From Paludibacteraceae bacterium (GTDB lineage: Bacteria > Bacteroidota > Bacteroidia > Bacteroidales > Paludibacteraceae), in contig JAFUEI010000021.1 in the NCBI GenBank assembly GCA_017464025.1, forward strand, positions 1 through 32,832: a DNA stretch of 32,832 nucleotides, written 5' to 3'. Below the pieces are notes generated by a model, which saw nothing but the letters and a program-made list of their open reading frames with translations, had not been told where the DNA came from and did not search any database. Positions 1 to 9,200 of the stretch are shown in pieces. Made by a program: the position numbers and the translations under genes. The first letter of the stretch is position 1. Every line of letters begins with the position of its first letter.

Positions 1-64
1 GGTAATGGGAAGCCCGTGTGAAGAATTTCCTTCAAGTTTACCAACAAAAGCTCCCGAACGGTTG

Positions 65-72
65 TACCTTTG
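65..72 (+). promoter_or_regulatory. Bacteroidetes-type -7 promoter element for the RadA-like ATPase gene
   Basis: The bases TACCTTTG match the Bacteroidetes -7 consensus TAnnTTTG and are followed by C, as in the other promoters of this window. No clear TTTG lies about 20 bases upstream, so the -33 element is weak or absent. Transcription would begin near base 79. This favours the ATG at 108 over the in-frame ATG at 18, which lies upstream of the element. Confidence 0.5.
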
Positions 73-107
73 CCGCCGGAAACAACTACAAAACAATACA
101 CACGCTT

Positions 108-833
108 ATGAAAACCTTATCATCTCTTCGCTTCCCAAAGCAGTTGGAGCGCCGGTGGCAGACGGGACTGCCCATCGACAGCCTGCTCTCCGAAGAAGGC
201 GGACTCTATGCCGCCACCTCACTCATGCTCAGCGGCGGACCCGGCTCAGGCAAAACCACCCTCGCCTGTGATATGCTCGCCGGAATCCGGCACCACGAAG
301 AGGCCGGCGCTCCCAAGTGGACGCGCCTCCCGCGGGTGCTTCTCGTCTCGGCCGAGATGACCGAAGCCGACTGGGCGCTCTATGTCAGGCGCCACCCCGA
401 ATGGGGACCTATCCCCGTATGGCTCGCCGACGATGTCGCAGGGGCGTCGCTCTGGGGAGGACTCTCCGCCGAACTCGAGCAAGGATACGATGTCGTGGCT
501 GTGGACTCCCTGCAGGAACTGTTCCTCCTCTTCAAAGACGAACTCGGTCTCTCCCTCCCGCGCGTGCAAACCCTCTTCTTCTCCTTGTTGCGCAACCACA
601 TGGACGGGGCCAACCGCCGCCGCAAACTCACGTCTTTCATCCTTCTTCAGCAGACCACCAAGGCGCGACGGCTCACATTTGCAGGCAGCAACCGTATTCT
701 CCACTTCGTCAGCGCACATGCCGAACTCCACGTGGACTGGGACGCCAACCCGCGCCGGCGCTTCCTCCGCCTCACCAAAAACCGCCGTGGACCCTGTGGC
801 GAACTGCCCCTGACGGACCCACCAACCCGATAA
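108..833 (+). CDS. RadA/DnaB-like RecA-fold ATPase (orphan core domain)
   Basis: This 241-residue protein is a single RecA-type ATPase core. Walker A is GGPGSGKTT at residues 43-51, a probable catalytic glutamate lies in SAEM (about residue 82), Walker B is VVAVDS at 129-134, and QQTTK at 181-185 fits the sensor position. KNRRG at 224-228 resembles the KNRFG motif that marks RadA-family proteins. The RadA zinc finger and Lon-like C-terminal domain are both missing, so it is not RadA itself. The exact role is unknown; a DNA-repair, recombination or replication-linked ATPase is an inference from the fold. The start at 108 is chosen because a promoter element lies at 65-72; an in-frame ATG at 18 would add 30 residues. 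The stop codon falls inside a degenerate 12-bp tandem repeat. Transcription with htpG is possible, since no promoter is visible in the 151-base gap. Confidence 0.75.
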   Translation: MKTLSSLRFPKQLERRWQTGLPIDSLLSEEGGLYAATSLMLSGGPGSGKTTLACDMLAGIRHHEEAGAPKWTRLPRVLLVSAEMTEADWALYVRRHPEWGPIPVWLADDVAGASLWGGLSAELEQGYDVVAVDSLQELFLLFKDELGLSLPRVQTLFFSLLRNHMDGANRRRKLTSFILLQQTTKARRLTFAGSNRILHFVSAHAELHVDWDANPRRRFLRLTKNRRGPCGELPLTDPPTR

Positions 834-896
834 CCTGCCCGACAACCTGCCCGACAACCCGCCCCGAGCTCGCCCCGAACCTGCCCCGAACCTGCC
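832..896 (+). repeat. Degenerate 12-bp tandem repeat spanning the stop of the ATPase gene
   Basis: About five to six degenerate copies of AACCTGCCCGAC run from the stop codon downstream, the first two being perfect. The later copies drift (AACCCGCCCCGA and shorter forms). In the ATPase reading frame the unit reads Arg-Gln-Pro-Ala. The stop TAA at 831-833 differs by one base from CAA, which stands at the same place in the next copies. Confidence 0.75.
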
Positions 897-907
897 AAAA
901 TGGCAGG
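891..907 (+). terminator. Possible hairpin after the ATPase gene, no T-tract
   Basis: CCTGCCA and TGGCAGG form a perfect 7-bp inverted repeat around AAA. No run of T follows, so it is not a standard rho-independent terminator. It may be a weak stop, an mRNA-stabilising hairpin, or a by-product of the CCTGCC-rich repeat beside it. Confidence 0.3.
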
Positions 908-984
908 ACTCGCCGGCTGGCACGGAATATGAATAAGAGTGGCAAACGTAGAACAGCAAGAAACAACTAAAAACAATACAAGAT

Positions 985-3057
985 ATGTCAAAAGGCAATA
1001 TCGGGGTTACGTCAGACAACATCTTCCCCGTCATCAAAAAGTTCCTCTACAGCGACCATGAGATATTCCTGCGCGAACTCATCAGCAACGCCGTCGATGC
1101 CACGCAGAAGCTCAAGACCCTCGCCTCTGTGGGCGATGCCAAAGGCGAACTCGGCGACCTTCGTGTACGCGTCCTCATCGACAAGAAGAAAAAGACACTC
1201 ACCGTCTCCGACCACGGCATCGGCATGACAGCCGAAGAGGTGGACCGCTACATCAACCAGATTGCCTTCTCCGGTGCCGAGGAGTTCGTTCAGAAGTACA
1301 AGGACAACGCCGCCGCCATTATCGGCCACTTCGGCCTGGGCTTCTATTCCGCCTTCATGGTCTCCAAGCGCGTGGAGATTTTCTCGCTCAGCTATAAAGA
1401 CGAGGCCGAGGCTGTCCATTGGACGTGCGACGGCAGCCCCGTCTATGAGATGGAACCTACCATCAAGGCCGAACGCGGTACCGACATCGTTCTCCATATC
1501 GACGACGAGCACGAAGAGTATCTCGAGGATAGCAAGGTTCAGGAGTTGCTCACCAAATACTGCAAGTTCCTTCCTGTCGAGATTGTCTTTGGCATGAAGA
1601 AGGAGTGGAAAGACGGCCGCGAGCAGGAAACGGGCGAAGAGAATGTCATCAACAATACGCAGCCGGCATGGACCCGCAAGCCCTCCGAACTCACCGAAGA
1701 GGACTATACCAAGTTCTACCACGAACTCTATCCCATGCAGTTCGACGAACCCCTCTTCCATATCCACCTCAATGTGGACTATCCTTTCCACCTCACGGGC
1801 ATCCTCTATTTCCCGAAGATAAAGAACAACCTCGACGTGCGGCGCAACAAGATCCAGCTCTACTGCAACCAGGTCTTTGTCACCGACGAGGTGGACAACA
1901 TCGTGCCCGAATACCTCACCCTTCTGCATGGTGTCATCGACTCGCCCGACATTCCCCTCAATGTCAGCCGCAGCTATCTGCAGAGCGATGCTGCCGTCAA
2001 GAAGATCAGCGGCCACATCACCAAGAAGGTGGCCGACAAACTGCAGGAGCTCTTCAAGAACGAGCGCGCCGACTATGAGAAGAAGTGGGACGATATCAAG
2101 CTCTTCATCCAGTTCGGCATGCTCTCCGACGAGAAGTTCTACGATCGGGCTACAGCCTTCGCCCTCTTCCGCAATCTCGATGGCAAGTACTACACGCTCG
2201 ACGAGTACAAAGACCTCGTCAAAGACGCGCAGACCGACAAGGACGGCAATCTCGTCGTCCTCTACACGCAAGACCCCGACAGCCACTACGCCTACATTCG
2301 GCGTGCCCGCGAGAAGGGCTACGACGTGCTCCTTATGGACGGCGAACTCGACGTGCATGTCCTCTCCCAGGCCGAGCAGAAGAACGAGAAGCTGCGTTTC
2401 TCGCGTGTTGATGCCGATGTGGTGGAGAATCTCATCCGTAAGGCCGACGACAAGCCCGCGGCCGAACCCCTCTCCCCTGAGGCCGAAGAGGCGCTGCGCT
2501 ACAGCTTCGAGGCTCTGCTGCCGGAACCCGATGCCGATGCGAAAACATCCTACACTGTCTCCCTCGGACAAGCCGGTGCCGACAGTCTGCCTGTCTTCCT
2601 TACCCAGAACGAGTGGATGCGCCGCATGAAGGAGATGTCGCAGCACCAGCAAGGTATGGCTTTCTACGGCTCCATGCCCGACCAGCTCACCCTTGTCGTC
2701 AATACGGCCCATCCCTTGGTGCGCACCCTCTCTGACGAACTCTCCGAATCCCTCGCCGCCGAGGCCGCACCGCTCCGCGAGCAGATTAGCGCCAAGCAGG
2801 CGGAAGAGCAGCAGTTGCGCGATGCGCAGAAAGACAAGAAGGCCGACGAACTTACCGAGGCCGAAAAGCAGGCCGTTACCGACGTGACAAAGCAAGCCGC
2901 TGATCTGCGCAAGCAGCTCAAAGACCTCTACGCTGCCGCTGCCAAGGGCAACCGCCGCATCAGCCAGCTCATCGACATCGCCCTTCTCGCCTCAGGCCGC
3001 CTCAAAGGCGAAGCCCTCGACCGCTTCGTCAGCCGCTCGGTTGAACTGCTGAACTGA
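985..3057 (+). CDS. htpG: Molecular chaperone HtpG (bacterial Hsp90)
   Basis: This 690-residue protein has the usual length for a Bacteroidetes HtpG. It is a cytosolic, ATP-dependent homodimeric chaperone of the GHKL ATPase superfamily. The N-terminal ATP-binding domain carries ELISNAVDA at residues 31-39, where E31 corresponds to the catalytic glutamate, DHGIGM at 76-81, and the lid motif GHFGLGFYS at 114-122. In the middle domain NVSRSYLQ supplies the conserved arginine (R329) that contacts the ATP phosphate. The C-terminal part is the dimerisation region and has no MEEVD tail, as expected for a bacterial form. No TAnnTTTG promoter is visible just upstream, so it may be read through from the ATPase gene or use another promoter type. 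A strong terminator follows at 3121-3161. Confidence 0.97.
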   Translation: MSKGNIGVTSDNIFPVIKKFLYSDHEIFLRELISNAVDATQKLKTLASVGDAKGELGDLRVRVLIDKKKKTLTVSDHGIGMTAEEVDRYINQIAFSGAEEFVQKYKDNAAAIIGHFGLGFYSAFMVSKRVEIFSLSYKDEAEAVHWTCDGSPVYEMEPTIKAERGTDIVLHIDDEHEEYLEDSKVQELLTKYCKFLPVEIVFGMKKEWKDGREQETGEENVINNTQPAWTRKPSELTEEDYTKFYHELYPMQFDEPLFHIHLNVDYPFHLTGILYFPKIKNNLDVRRNKIQLYCNQVFVTDEVDNIVPEYLTLLHGVIDSPDIPLNVSRSYLQSDAAVKKISGHITKKVADKLQELFKNERADYEKKWDDIKLFIQFGMLSDEKFYDRATAFALFRNLDGKYYTLDEYKDLVKDAQTDKDGNLVVLYTQDPDSHYAYIRRAREKGYDVLLMDGELDVHVLSQAEQKNEKLRFSRVDADVVENLIRKADDKPAAEPLSPEAEEALRYSFEALLPEPDADAKTSYTVSLGQAGADSLPVFLTQNEWMRRMKEMSQHQQGMAFYGSMPDQLTLVVNTAHPLVRTLSDELSESLAAEAAPLREQISAKQAEEQQLRDAQKDKKADELTEAEKQAVTDVTKQAADLRKQLKDLYAAAAKGNRRISQLIDIALLASGRLKGEALDRFVSRSVELLN

Positions 3058-3120
3058 TGAGATTCCACCGGACGGCGGAACGTGCGAAAGACCGATTCTG
3101 ATACTCTGTCTGGTTAAAAT

Positions 3121-3161
3121 AATCCCGATTGTGCAAAAGGTTTGTGCAATCGGGATTTTTT
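3121..3161 (+). terminator. Rho-independent terminator of htpG
   Basis: AATCCCGATTG (from 3121) pairs with CAATCGGGATT (to 3157), giving an 11-bp stem. The stem can extend inward through two G-U pairs and CAAA/TTTG around AGG. A run of T follows to 3161. The -33 element of the next gene (TTTG at 3141-3144) lies inside this hairpin. Confidence 0.9.
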
Positions 3162-3172
3162 GTTTAACTTTG
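3141..3172 (+). promoter_or_regulatory. Promoter of the first cargo gene pair
   Basis: TTTG at 3141-3144 and TAACTTTG at 3165-3172 are separated by 20 bases, matching the Bacteroidetes -33/-7 promoter. It puts the transcript start near 3179 and so rules out the in-frame ATG at 3131. It overlaps the htpG terminator and should drive both paralogous genes. Confidence 0.75.
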
Positions 3173-3205
3173 CCGCCGATAAGTTGTATGTGGGTAACAT
3201 ATCAG

Positions 3206-6200
3206 ATGAAGCGGATTCTATACATGGCATTATGGGCGGCATGTATGCTTGTGCTCCCCCAGCGGCAAGCCTGCGGGCAGTTGCTGTCGGCCGACCTGCC
3301 TTATTTCTGCGATTTCGAGACGGATGAGTCGGTGGCCGACTGGAAGATGAATGTCGATGCCGCTACAGCCAACCGCTGGACCATCGGTGCTGCCGGAGCC
3401 TACGAGAGTTCCCGCTCCTTCTACATCTCTGCCGACGGGGGCGCAACGGCCACCTACGAGGCCGCCAACAATATCGTGTACGCCTATCTGCCCGTCACCT
3501 TCGAGAAAGGACGGAGATACGACCTCGCTTTCGACTGGAAAGGCACGGGCAACAGCTTCACCGCCGGAGGCTCGCTCATCAAAGCCGGCTATCTGCGCGT
3601 CTTTATCACTAACCGTCCGGAGGGCAACCTCAAGTGCGTCAACAACGCCAATGTCCCCTCATGGTTCTCTTCGGCAATCGACTGCTCCGGATCTGCCACG
3701 CCCGAACTGTACGGCAGCTCCGAGTGGCAGCATGTCGAGCTTCAGGTCGATCTTCCCGCCACCGGCAACTACAAGTGGCTCGTCCTTGCTTGGTGCAACA
3801 CCGATGCTTCCCAGCCCCGCAACACCGCTTCCGTGATGATTGACAACCTGCAGCTGGGGCTCTCGCCCGACGACGGCAAGCCCGGCAATTTCCGTGTCAG
3901 TCAGGAAGAAGGCAAGTCCTCTATCCTGTGGCAGGGCTGTACGGCCGACTCCTACGAGTTGCGCTACCGCAACCTGCTCGAAGCCGACACATGGCACACC
4001 CTCTCCTCTTCCAAAGCCCTCATCAGCATCGAAGGACTCCCCTTCGGCGTCTATGAAATCTTCTTCCGCGGACTCTCGGCTACAGGCAACACGATATGGT
4101 ACCACATCCCCGTCTTCTATATCTATGAGACTGACTGCTTCGATGTGCTGAATATGTATAATGTTCAGTTCGAGACAGGTACGTGGCGCTACGACAATAC
4201 ACCGACCAAAGAGAAGCCTTCAGGCTACAGCCGGATTGATTACGGCTACCAGTCTTCTCTCAGCCGCCATACGACCCACTATGTGCAGGACGAAATCGAC
4301 CCCCGCACCCGCTTGACCCGCAATGCGGCCGGTACGGGCTACATTGAGCCGCTCCGGACCGTTCCGGAAGGCAGCTGGGGCTCGGTGCGCTTGGGCAACT
4401 GGGAAACGGGCTCCCAATACGAGCGGATGACGTTCACCTACAATGTGGACTCCTACCGCCATTCCGTCCTCCTCCTCCGCTATGCCATGGTCATGGACGA
4501 TGTGGCGCATCCGGCGGCCGAACAGGCTACGATGACGATTACCATCCGTGACGAGAACGGCAACGATGTGGACCCCCAATGCGGTAACGTCGATTTCCAT
4601 ACACCTACCACTCAGGAGCGTCAGGACGAAGAATATATGAAGTTGTGGCACAAGAGCGAACAGGGCATCTGGTGGCAGGACTGGCGTGCCGTCGGTATGA
4701 ATCTGGACGATTACGTCGGTCAGACCCTTACCATCACCCTCACCACCTACGACTGCGACCAGAGCGGACACTATTGCTACGCCTACTTTACCCTCGCCTG
4801 CATCGACTCCGAGATGGACGGTATCCCTTGGGGCGACGAGACGCAGACCACAACGGGCTTCGAGGCACCCAACGGCTTCCAGTATGAGTGGTACAACAAG
4901 CAGGATATGACCACCGTCATCTCCCGCAGCTACAAGTTCGAAGTCGCAGAGAACGACATGAACGATTATATCTGCAAAGTCGTCTATCCTACCAATTCGG
5001 AGTGCAACTACTCCATGGAGGCCAGTGCCAAACCACATACCCCCAAGGCCGAAATACGCTGGGAATGGCTCCCCGCCGACTGCAAGAACAAAATCAAGGT
5101 CTATAACGCCAGCCACATACAGCAATACAACAGGGTTGACGACATCTACGAGCACCACTACGACCTGCGTCTCAGCCATGCCCTCTGGACCCTGCCTGAC
5201 GGCACTACCTCCGATTCCCTCAACTACGACGGCTGGTACATCCCCGTCAGCAACGATGGCGACACCCTCGTCTATTCCCTGCGTGCCTCCACGTGGGTCA
5301 AATACGACGAGTTTGCCGACAGCGTGACGCTTACCATCATCGTTCCCCCTATCGGGCAGGTCGATACCTGGCATCCCTACACCATCTGCGAGGGCGATTC
5401 CCTCTGGTTCGCAGGCAACTATTATTACGATTCCGGCGAATATACCGACCTCGGCAAGGCCTGGACCGGCTGCGACAGTATAGCCCACCTGCAGCTCGAC
5501 GTCAATCCCAAACTCTATTATAGTTTCACGGATACCATCTGCGATGGAGGCGTCTATCAGTTCAACGGCCTGTCGCTCACGGAGTCCGGCCGCTATGTCC
5601 ACACCCTCCCCTCCCTACTTACGGGATGCGACAGCATCGTCACGCTCGACCTCTTCCGCCTTCCCGCTTGGCGCGTGCAGATGGAGGGCGATGCATGGTG
5701 CGCCGATGCCCTTGAGGCGGTCATCCGAACCGAGGGGACCGAATATGCCGACCTGCTCGAGGTCCGTCTTGACAACGGCTTCACCCGGCAGTATGCCGCC
5801 CGCCGGACAGGCCTCTCCCTCGCCATCCCCTTGGACGAACTGCGCCCGGGGCATATCGAAGGCAAGGTCGCCGTCCTCTCGCCGTGGTGCGATGAGCGGA
5901 TCTTCCCCGTCAGCTTCGATGTCAATTTTGCAAGCACCATCGTGGCCGCCAAGTGGGACAATGTGCTGGCCATCCTCAATGAACAATACAACGGAGGCTA
6001 CCGCTTCCGCTCCTATCAGTGGTACAAGAACGGACAGCCCATAGACGGTGCCGTCCTCTCATGGTATCACGATACCAATCTCGACCGTACGGCTACCTAC
6101 GAAGTCCGTCTCGTCCTCGAAGACGGTACACCGCTCTGGATCTGCCCCTTCGGCTTCGATGAGCGCAAGGCCGATGGCGCTACCGCTGCTCCGGCCGCAA

Positions 6201-6289
6201 GGAAAGTGCTGGAGAACGGAACGATATTCATCGAACGTGACGGCCGCCGCTACGACATCTTCGGCCGGCTCGTGGATACACATCTCTGA
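3206..6289 (+). CDS. Large secreted multidomain protein, probable T9SS cargo (paralogue A)
   Basis: This 1,027-residue protein starts with a signal peptide (KRILYMALWAACMLVL, probably cleaved after ACGQ). An in-frame ATG at 3188 is possible; the one at 3131 is upstream of the promoter. Residues 25-225 form a jelly-roll-like domain opening with LPYFCDFE and containing YDLAFDWKG. Residues 227-310 are fibronectin III-like. Residues 310-535 form a module shared with the next gene (SRHTTHY, VRLGNWE, GHYCYAYFTLAC). Two repeats ending in GCDS lie at about 725-815. An Ig-like stretch with YQWYKNGQPI comes near the end. The tail KVLENGTIFIERDGRRYDIFG resembles short C-terminal sorting tails of Bacteroidales secreted proteins. 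Export by the neighbouring T9SS is inferred; adhesion or glycan binding is plausible but unproven. No catalytic motif was recognised. Confidence 0.85.
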   Translation: MKRILYMALWAACMLVLPQRQACGQLLSADLPYFCDFETDESVADWKMNVDAATANRWTIGAAGAYESSRSFYISADGGATATYEAANNIVYAYLPVTFEKGRRYDLAFDWKGTGNSFTAGGSLIKAGYLRVFITNRPEGNLKCVNNANVPSWFSSAIDCSGSATPELYGSSEWQHVELQVDLPATGNYKWLVLAWCNTDASQPRNTASVMIDNLQLGLSPDDGKPGNFRVSQEEGKSSILWQGCTADSYELRYRNLLEADTWHTLSSSKALISIEGLPFGVYEIFFRGLSATGNTIWYHIPVFYIYETDCFDVLNMYNVQFETGTWRYDNTPTKEKPSGYSRIDYGYQSSLSRHTTHYVQDEIDPRTRLTRNAAGTGYIEPLRTVPEGSWGSVRLGNWETGSQYERMTFTYNVDSYRHSVLLLRYAMVMDDVAHPAAEQATMTITIRDENGNDVDPQCGNVDFHTPTTQERQDEEYMKLWHKSEQGIWWQDWRAVGMNLDDYVGQTLTITLTTYDCDQSGHYCYAYFTLACIDSEMDGIPWGDETQTTTGFEAPNGFQYEWYNKQDMTTVISRSYKFEVAENDMNDYICKVVYPTNSECNYSMEASAKPHTPKAEIRWEWLPADCKNKIKVYNASHIQQYNRVDDIYEHHYDLRLSHALWTLPDGTTSDSLNYDGWYIPVSNDGDTLVYSLRASTWVKYDEFADSVTLTIIVPPIGQVDTWHPYTICEGDSLWFAGNYYYDSGEYTDLGKAWTGCDSIAHLQLDVNPKLYYSFTDTICDGGVYQFNGLSLTESGRYVHTLPSLLTGCDSIVTLDLFRLPAWRVQMEGDAWCADALEAVIRTEGTEYADLLEVRLDNGFTRQYAARRTGLSLAIPLDELRPGHIEGKVAVLSPWCDERIFPVSFDVNFASTIVAAKWDNVLAILNEQYNGGYRFRSYQWYKNGQPIDGAVLSWYHDTNLDRTATYEVRLVLEDGTPLWICPFGFDERKADGATAAPAARKVLENGTIFIERDGRRYDIFGRLVDTHL

Positions 6290-6290
6290 T

Positions 6291-9200
6291 ATGCAAAAGC
6301 GCTGTCTTCTCATACTCTCCTTCTTTCTGCTGGCAGCCTGCCTTCGGGCACAAACGCCCCTGCATTCCTATTTCTGCGATTTCGAAAACCCCGCCGAAAA
6401 CAGTTGCTGGCGCCTCAATACGCCCCGCAATATGGCTCTCACATGGCCCAATCTGTGGACGATAGGGAGCGCTACTGCTGCTTCAGGCAACAACGCTCTC
6501 TATATCTCCCCCGACGGAGGAGCAACAGCCGCCTATACCCAGCAGGAGGCCAACGTGATGATAGCCTGGCGTACCCTCACCATGGAGAAGGGGCAATACG
6601 ACCTCGCCTTCGATTGGAAGGCCATGGGCAACACCGCCGCCTGGCTGATGGTCTGCTGGATTCCCGCTGCCGACTCCCTCTCCTTTGTCTGCGGCCACAA
6701 CAGTATCATTACCGGACGCCGTTTCATCGAGAACAATCTGATAGCTGTCCACGAGGTGGATACGCTCAACAATAGTCTCGTCTGGCAGCAGGCCACCGCT
6801 TCCATCACCTCCGATGGCACGCCCCGATGCCTCATGTTTGTCTGGGTCAACGGCACCTTCGGGACCCTCCGCAACCCGGGCGGATGTATCGACAACGTCC
6901 AGCTTGCCCGCAACAACTGCGGCCGCCCCGCCGACTTGCAGGCGCTCACCGAGGGACAGCGGGTCACCCTTTCGTGGCAGTCATCGGGCGAGAGCTTCAA
7001 CCTGCGCTACCGCAAACACGGCAGTTCGGCGGAAAACATCCTGCGCAATATCCGCTACAACCAGCAGATTCTCAACCTGCAGCACGGTGTGTACGATTTC
7101 CATATACAGGTCGTCTGCGAGGGCGACACCAGCGTCTGGTATCAGTTTCCCCCCGTCATCATTTACGACTCCAAATGCTTCAACTATCTGCAGCTCACCG
7201 ACAGCAACTGCTATTATTCGCAAGAGACAAGCACAGACTACCGCCTCAATGTCTTTGAGCGGAAGAAATACGACTACGGCTACCAGAACCGCTACAGCCG
7301 CCATACCCTGCATTATATGGAGGGGGAGGTCGATGCACGCACCTACGACAGTAATACCGAGCCCGACGGAAGCGGAACGCCCGTGCCCCCGCTCAAGACC
7401 GTGCCCGACGGAGAGATAGCATCCGTCCGTATCGGCGGGTGGGAAACAACGGCGCATGTCTCACGCGTCATGTACGATTTCACGGTCGATCTCGATGAGG
7501 CCGCTGCCCTCATGATGCGCTATGCCGCCGTTCTCGAGCTCCCCGACCACGACGAAGCGCAGCAGCCGCGCTTCACGCTCGCACTGCTCGATGCCGACAC
7601 CGGCGATACACTCAGCCGTTGTACTACCGTCGATTTCGCTGCTACCGCACGCAATGCAAGGGCCAAAGGATGGTATTTCGCTCCCAACGACAAGCGACCC
7701 GTCGTCTGGAAAGACTGGACCACGGTCGGACTCAACCTGCGCGATTTCGACGGGACGCATGTCCAGATCGTTCTTACCGTATATGGCTGCACCGCCGAAA
7801 TCCATTTCGGCTACGCCTATTTCACCCTCAGCTGCACCAAGGGCGAAATCGAGGGCATCAACTGCGGCGATACGCCTACCAACGAATTCGTCGCCCCCGA
7901 AGGATTCAACTACCATTGGTATGATGTCGGCAATCCGTCGGCCGTCCTGCCCAATGCCGCCGAACGTGTCTTCCCTGTGCAGTACGACGATACCACAACC
8001 TATAAGGTCGATTGCATCTATAAGACTGACCCCGGATGCCGTTTCACGCTTACCGCTTCGGCCGTACCGCGCTATCCCGTGCCCGAACCCGCTTGGAAAC
8101 TCGCAGTGGCCGGCTGCAGCAGCACCCTGACCCTCTCCCATACCAGCCACATCCGCAAGAAGAATATCCGCGAAAACCGCTATTACGATACCGCTGAGCC
8201 TACACCTGTCATCTGGGACTTCGGAGGACTTTATCCCCAGACGGCGGCCGACACTCTCACCCTCAGCCTGCCTGCCGAAGGCGGAGTGCTGCGTGTCCTT
8301 CATACTGCCATGGTCGGACTCTGCGATTCCGTTGTCGAACTGCTCATTCCTTATCCCGCCATCGGCGACACCACGGTATGCGACACGGCCTACGAGTGTT
8401 CGGGCAATGCCTATTCCTTTGAGGGCCGCACCTATACGCGCGACACGCTCATCACCACCACCGGCCTCACGTGGGCCGGCTGCGACTCCACCCACCAGCA
8501 GCACGTCGTCTTCCGCCCGTCCTACCATCTGACGCTCGACTCCACCATCTACGAGGGTGGGGTGGTGCATATCGGCCCCGAGTCGTTCACTCAGACGGGC
8601 CGCTACACCGTCCGCATGCAGACAGCTGCGGGCTGCGACTCTGTCATGAACCTCAGTCTGGTGATGGTACCCCGCCTGCGCACCGAACTCGTCGATACGG
8701 AATATCCCTGCCTCGACCAGCCCGACTTCACGGCCTCTTTCCGTATGCTCACGGGCCGTGCCACCGACGGCGCCTTCGTCTGGAGCCGCCTGCAGGAAGG
8801 GGGTCCCGTGTCGCTGCCTGCCGACACGTTCCGCACGAAGCTGGAGCCGGGCGGCGTGCTGCGCGTACCGCTGCCAGCCGGTCTGCAGCCGGGCTGGTAC
8901 GATGTCACGGCGGTGCTGTCCAGCCCCGAGAACGGTCCCGATACGCTCCGCTTCGAGCTGATGGTTCGCTATCCTGCCTCGCTCATCCAGCAGCGCTGGA
9001 ACAACGTGCTGGGCCTGTCCCGTGCGGGCTATGGTGTCAATCCCGACTGGGAGTTCGTGTCCTGGCAGTGGTATAAGAACGGGCAGCCTGTTGAGGAGGC
9101 CACGGGCGGTTACTACTACGAGGAGCCCTCTTTGGACACGCAGTCCCGCTATGCGGTAGAGCTCACGCGTCCCGGCTGTGAGCGCAGTGTCATGACCTGC

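Noticed and set aside
3131-3205. Upstream ATG at 3131 for the first cargo gene
   Set aside because: It is inside the htpG terminator and upstream of the promoter at 3141-3172. The ATG at 3206 gives a normal signal peptide.
6048-6290. Upstream ATG at 6048 for paralogue B
   Set aside because: It would overlap paralogue A by 240 bases, whereas the start at 6291 gives a perfect signal peptide.
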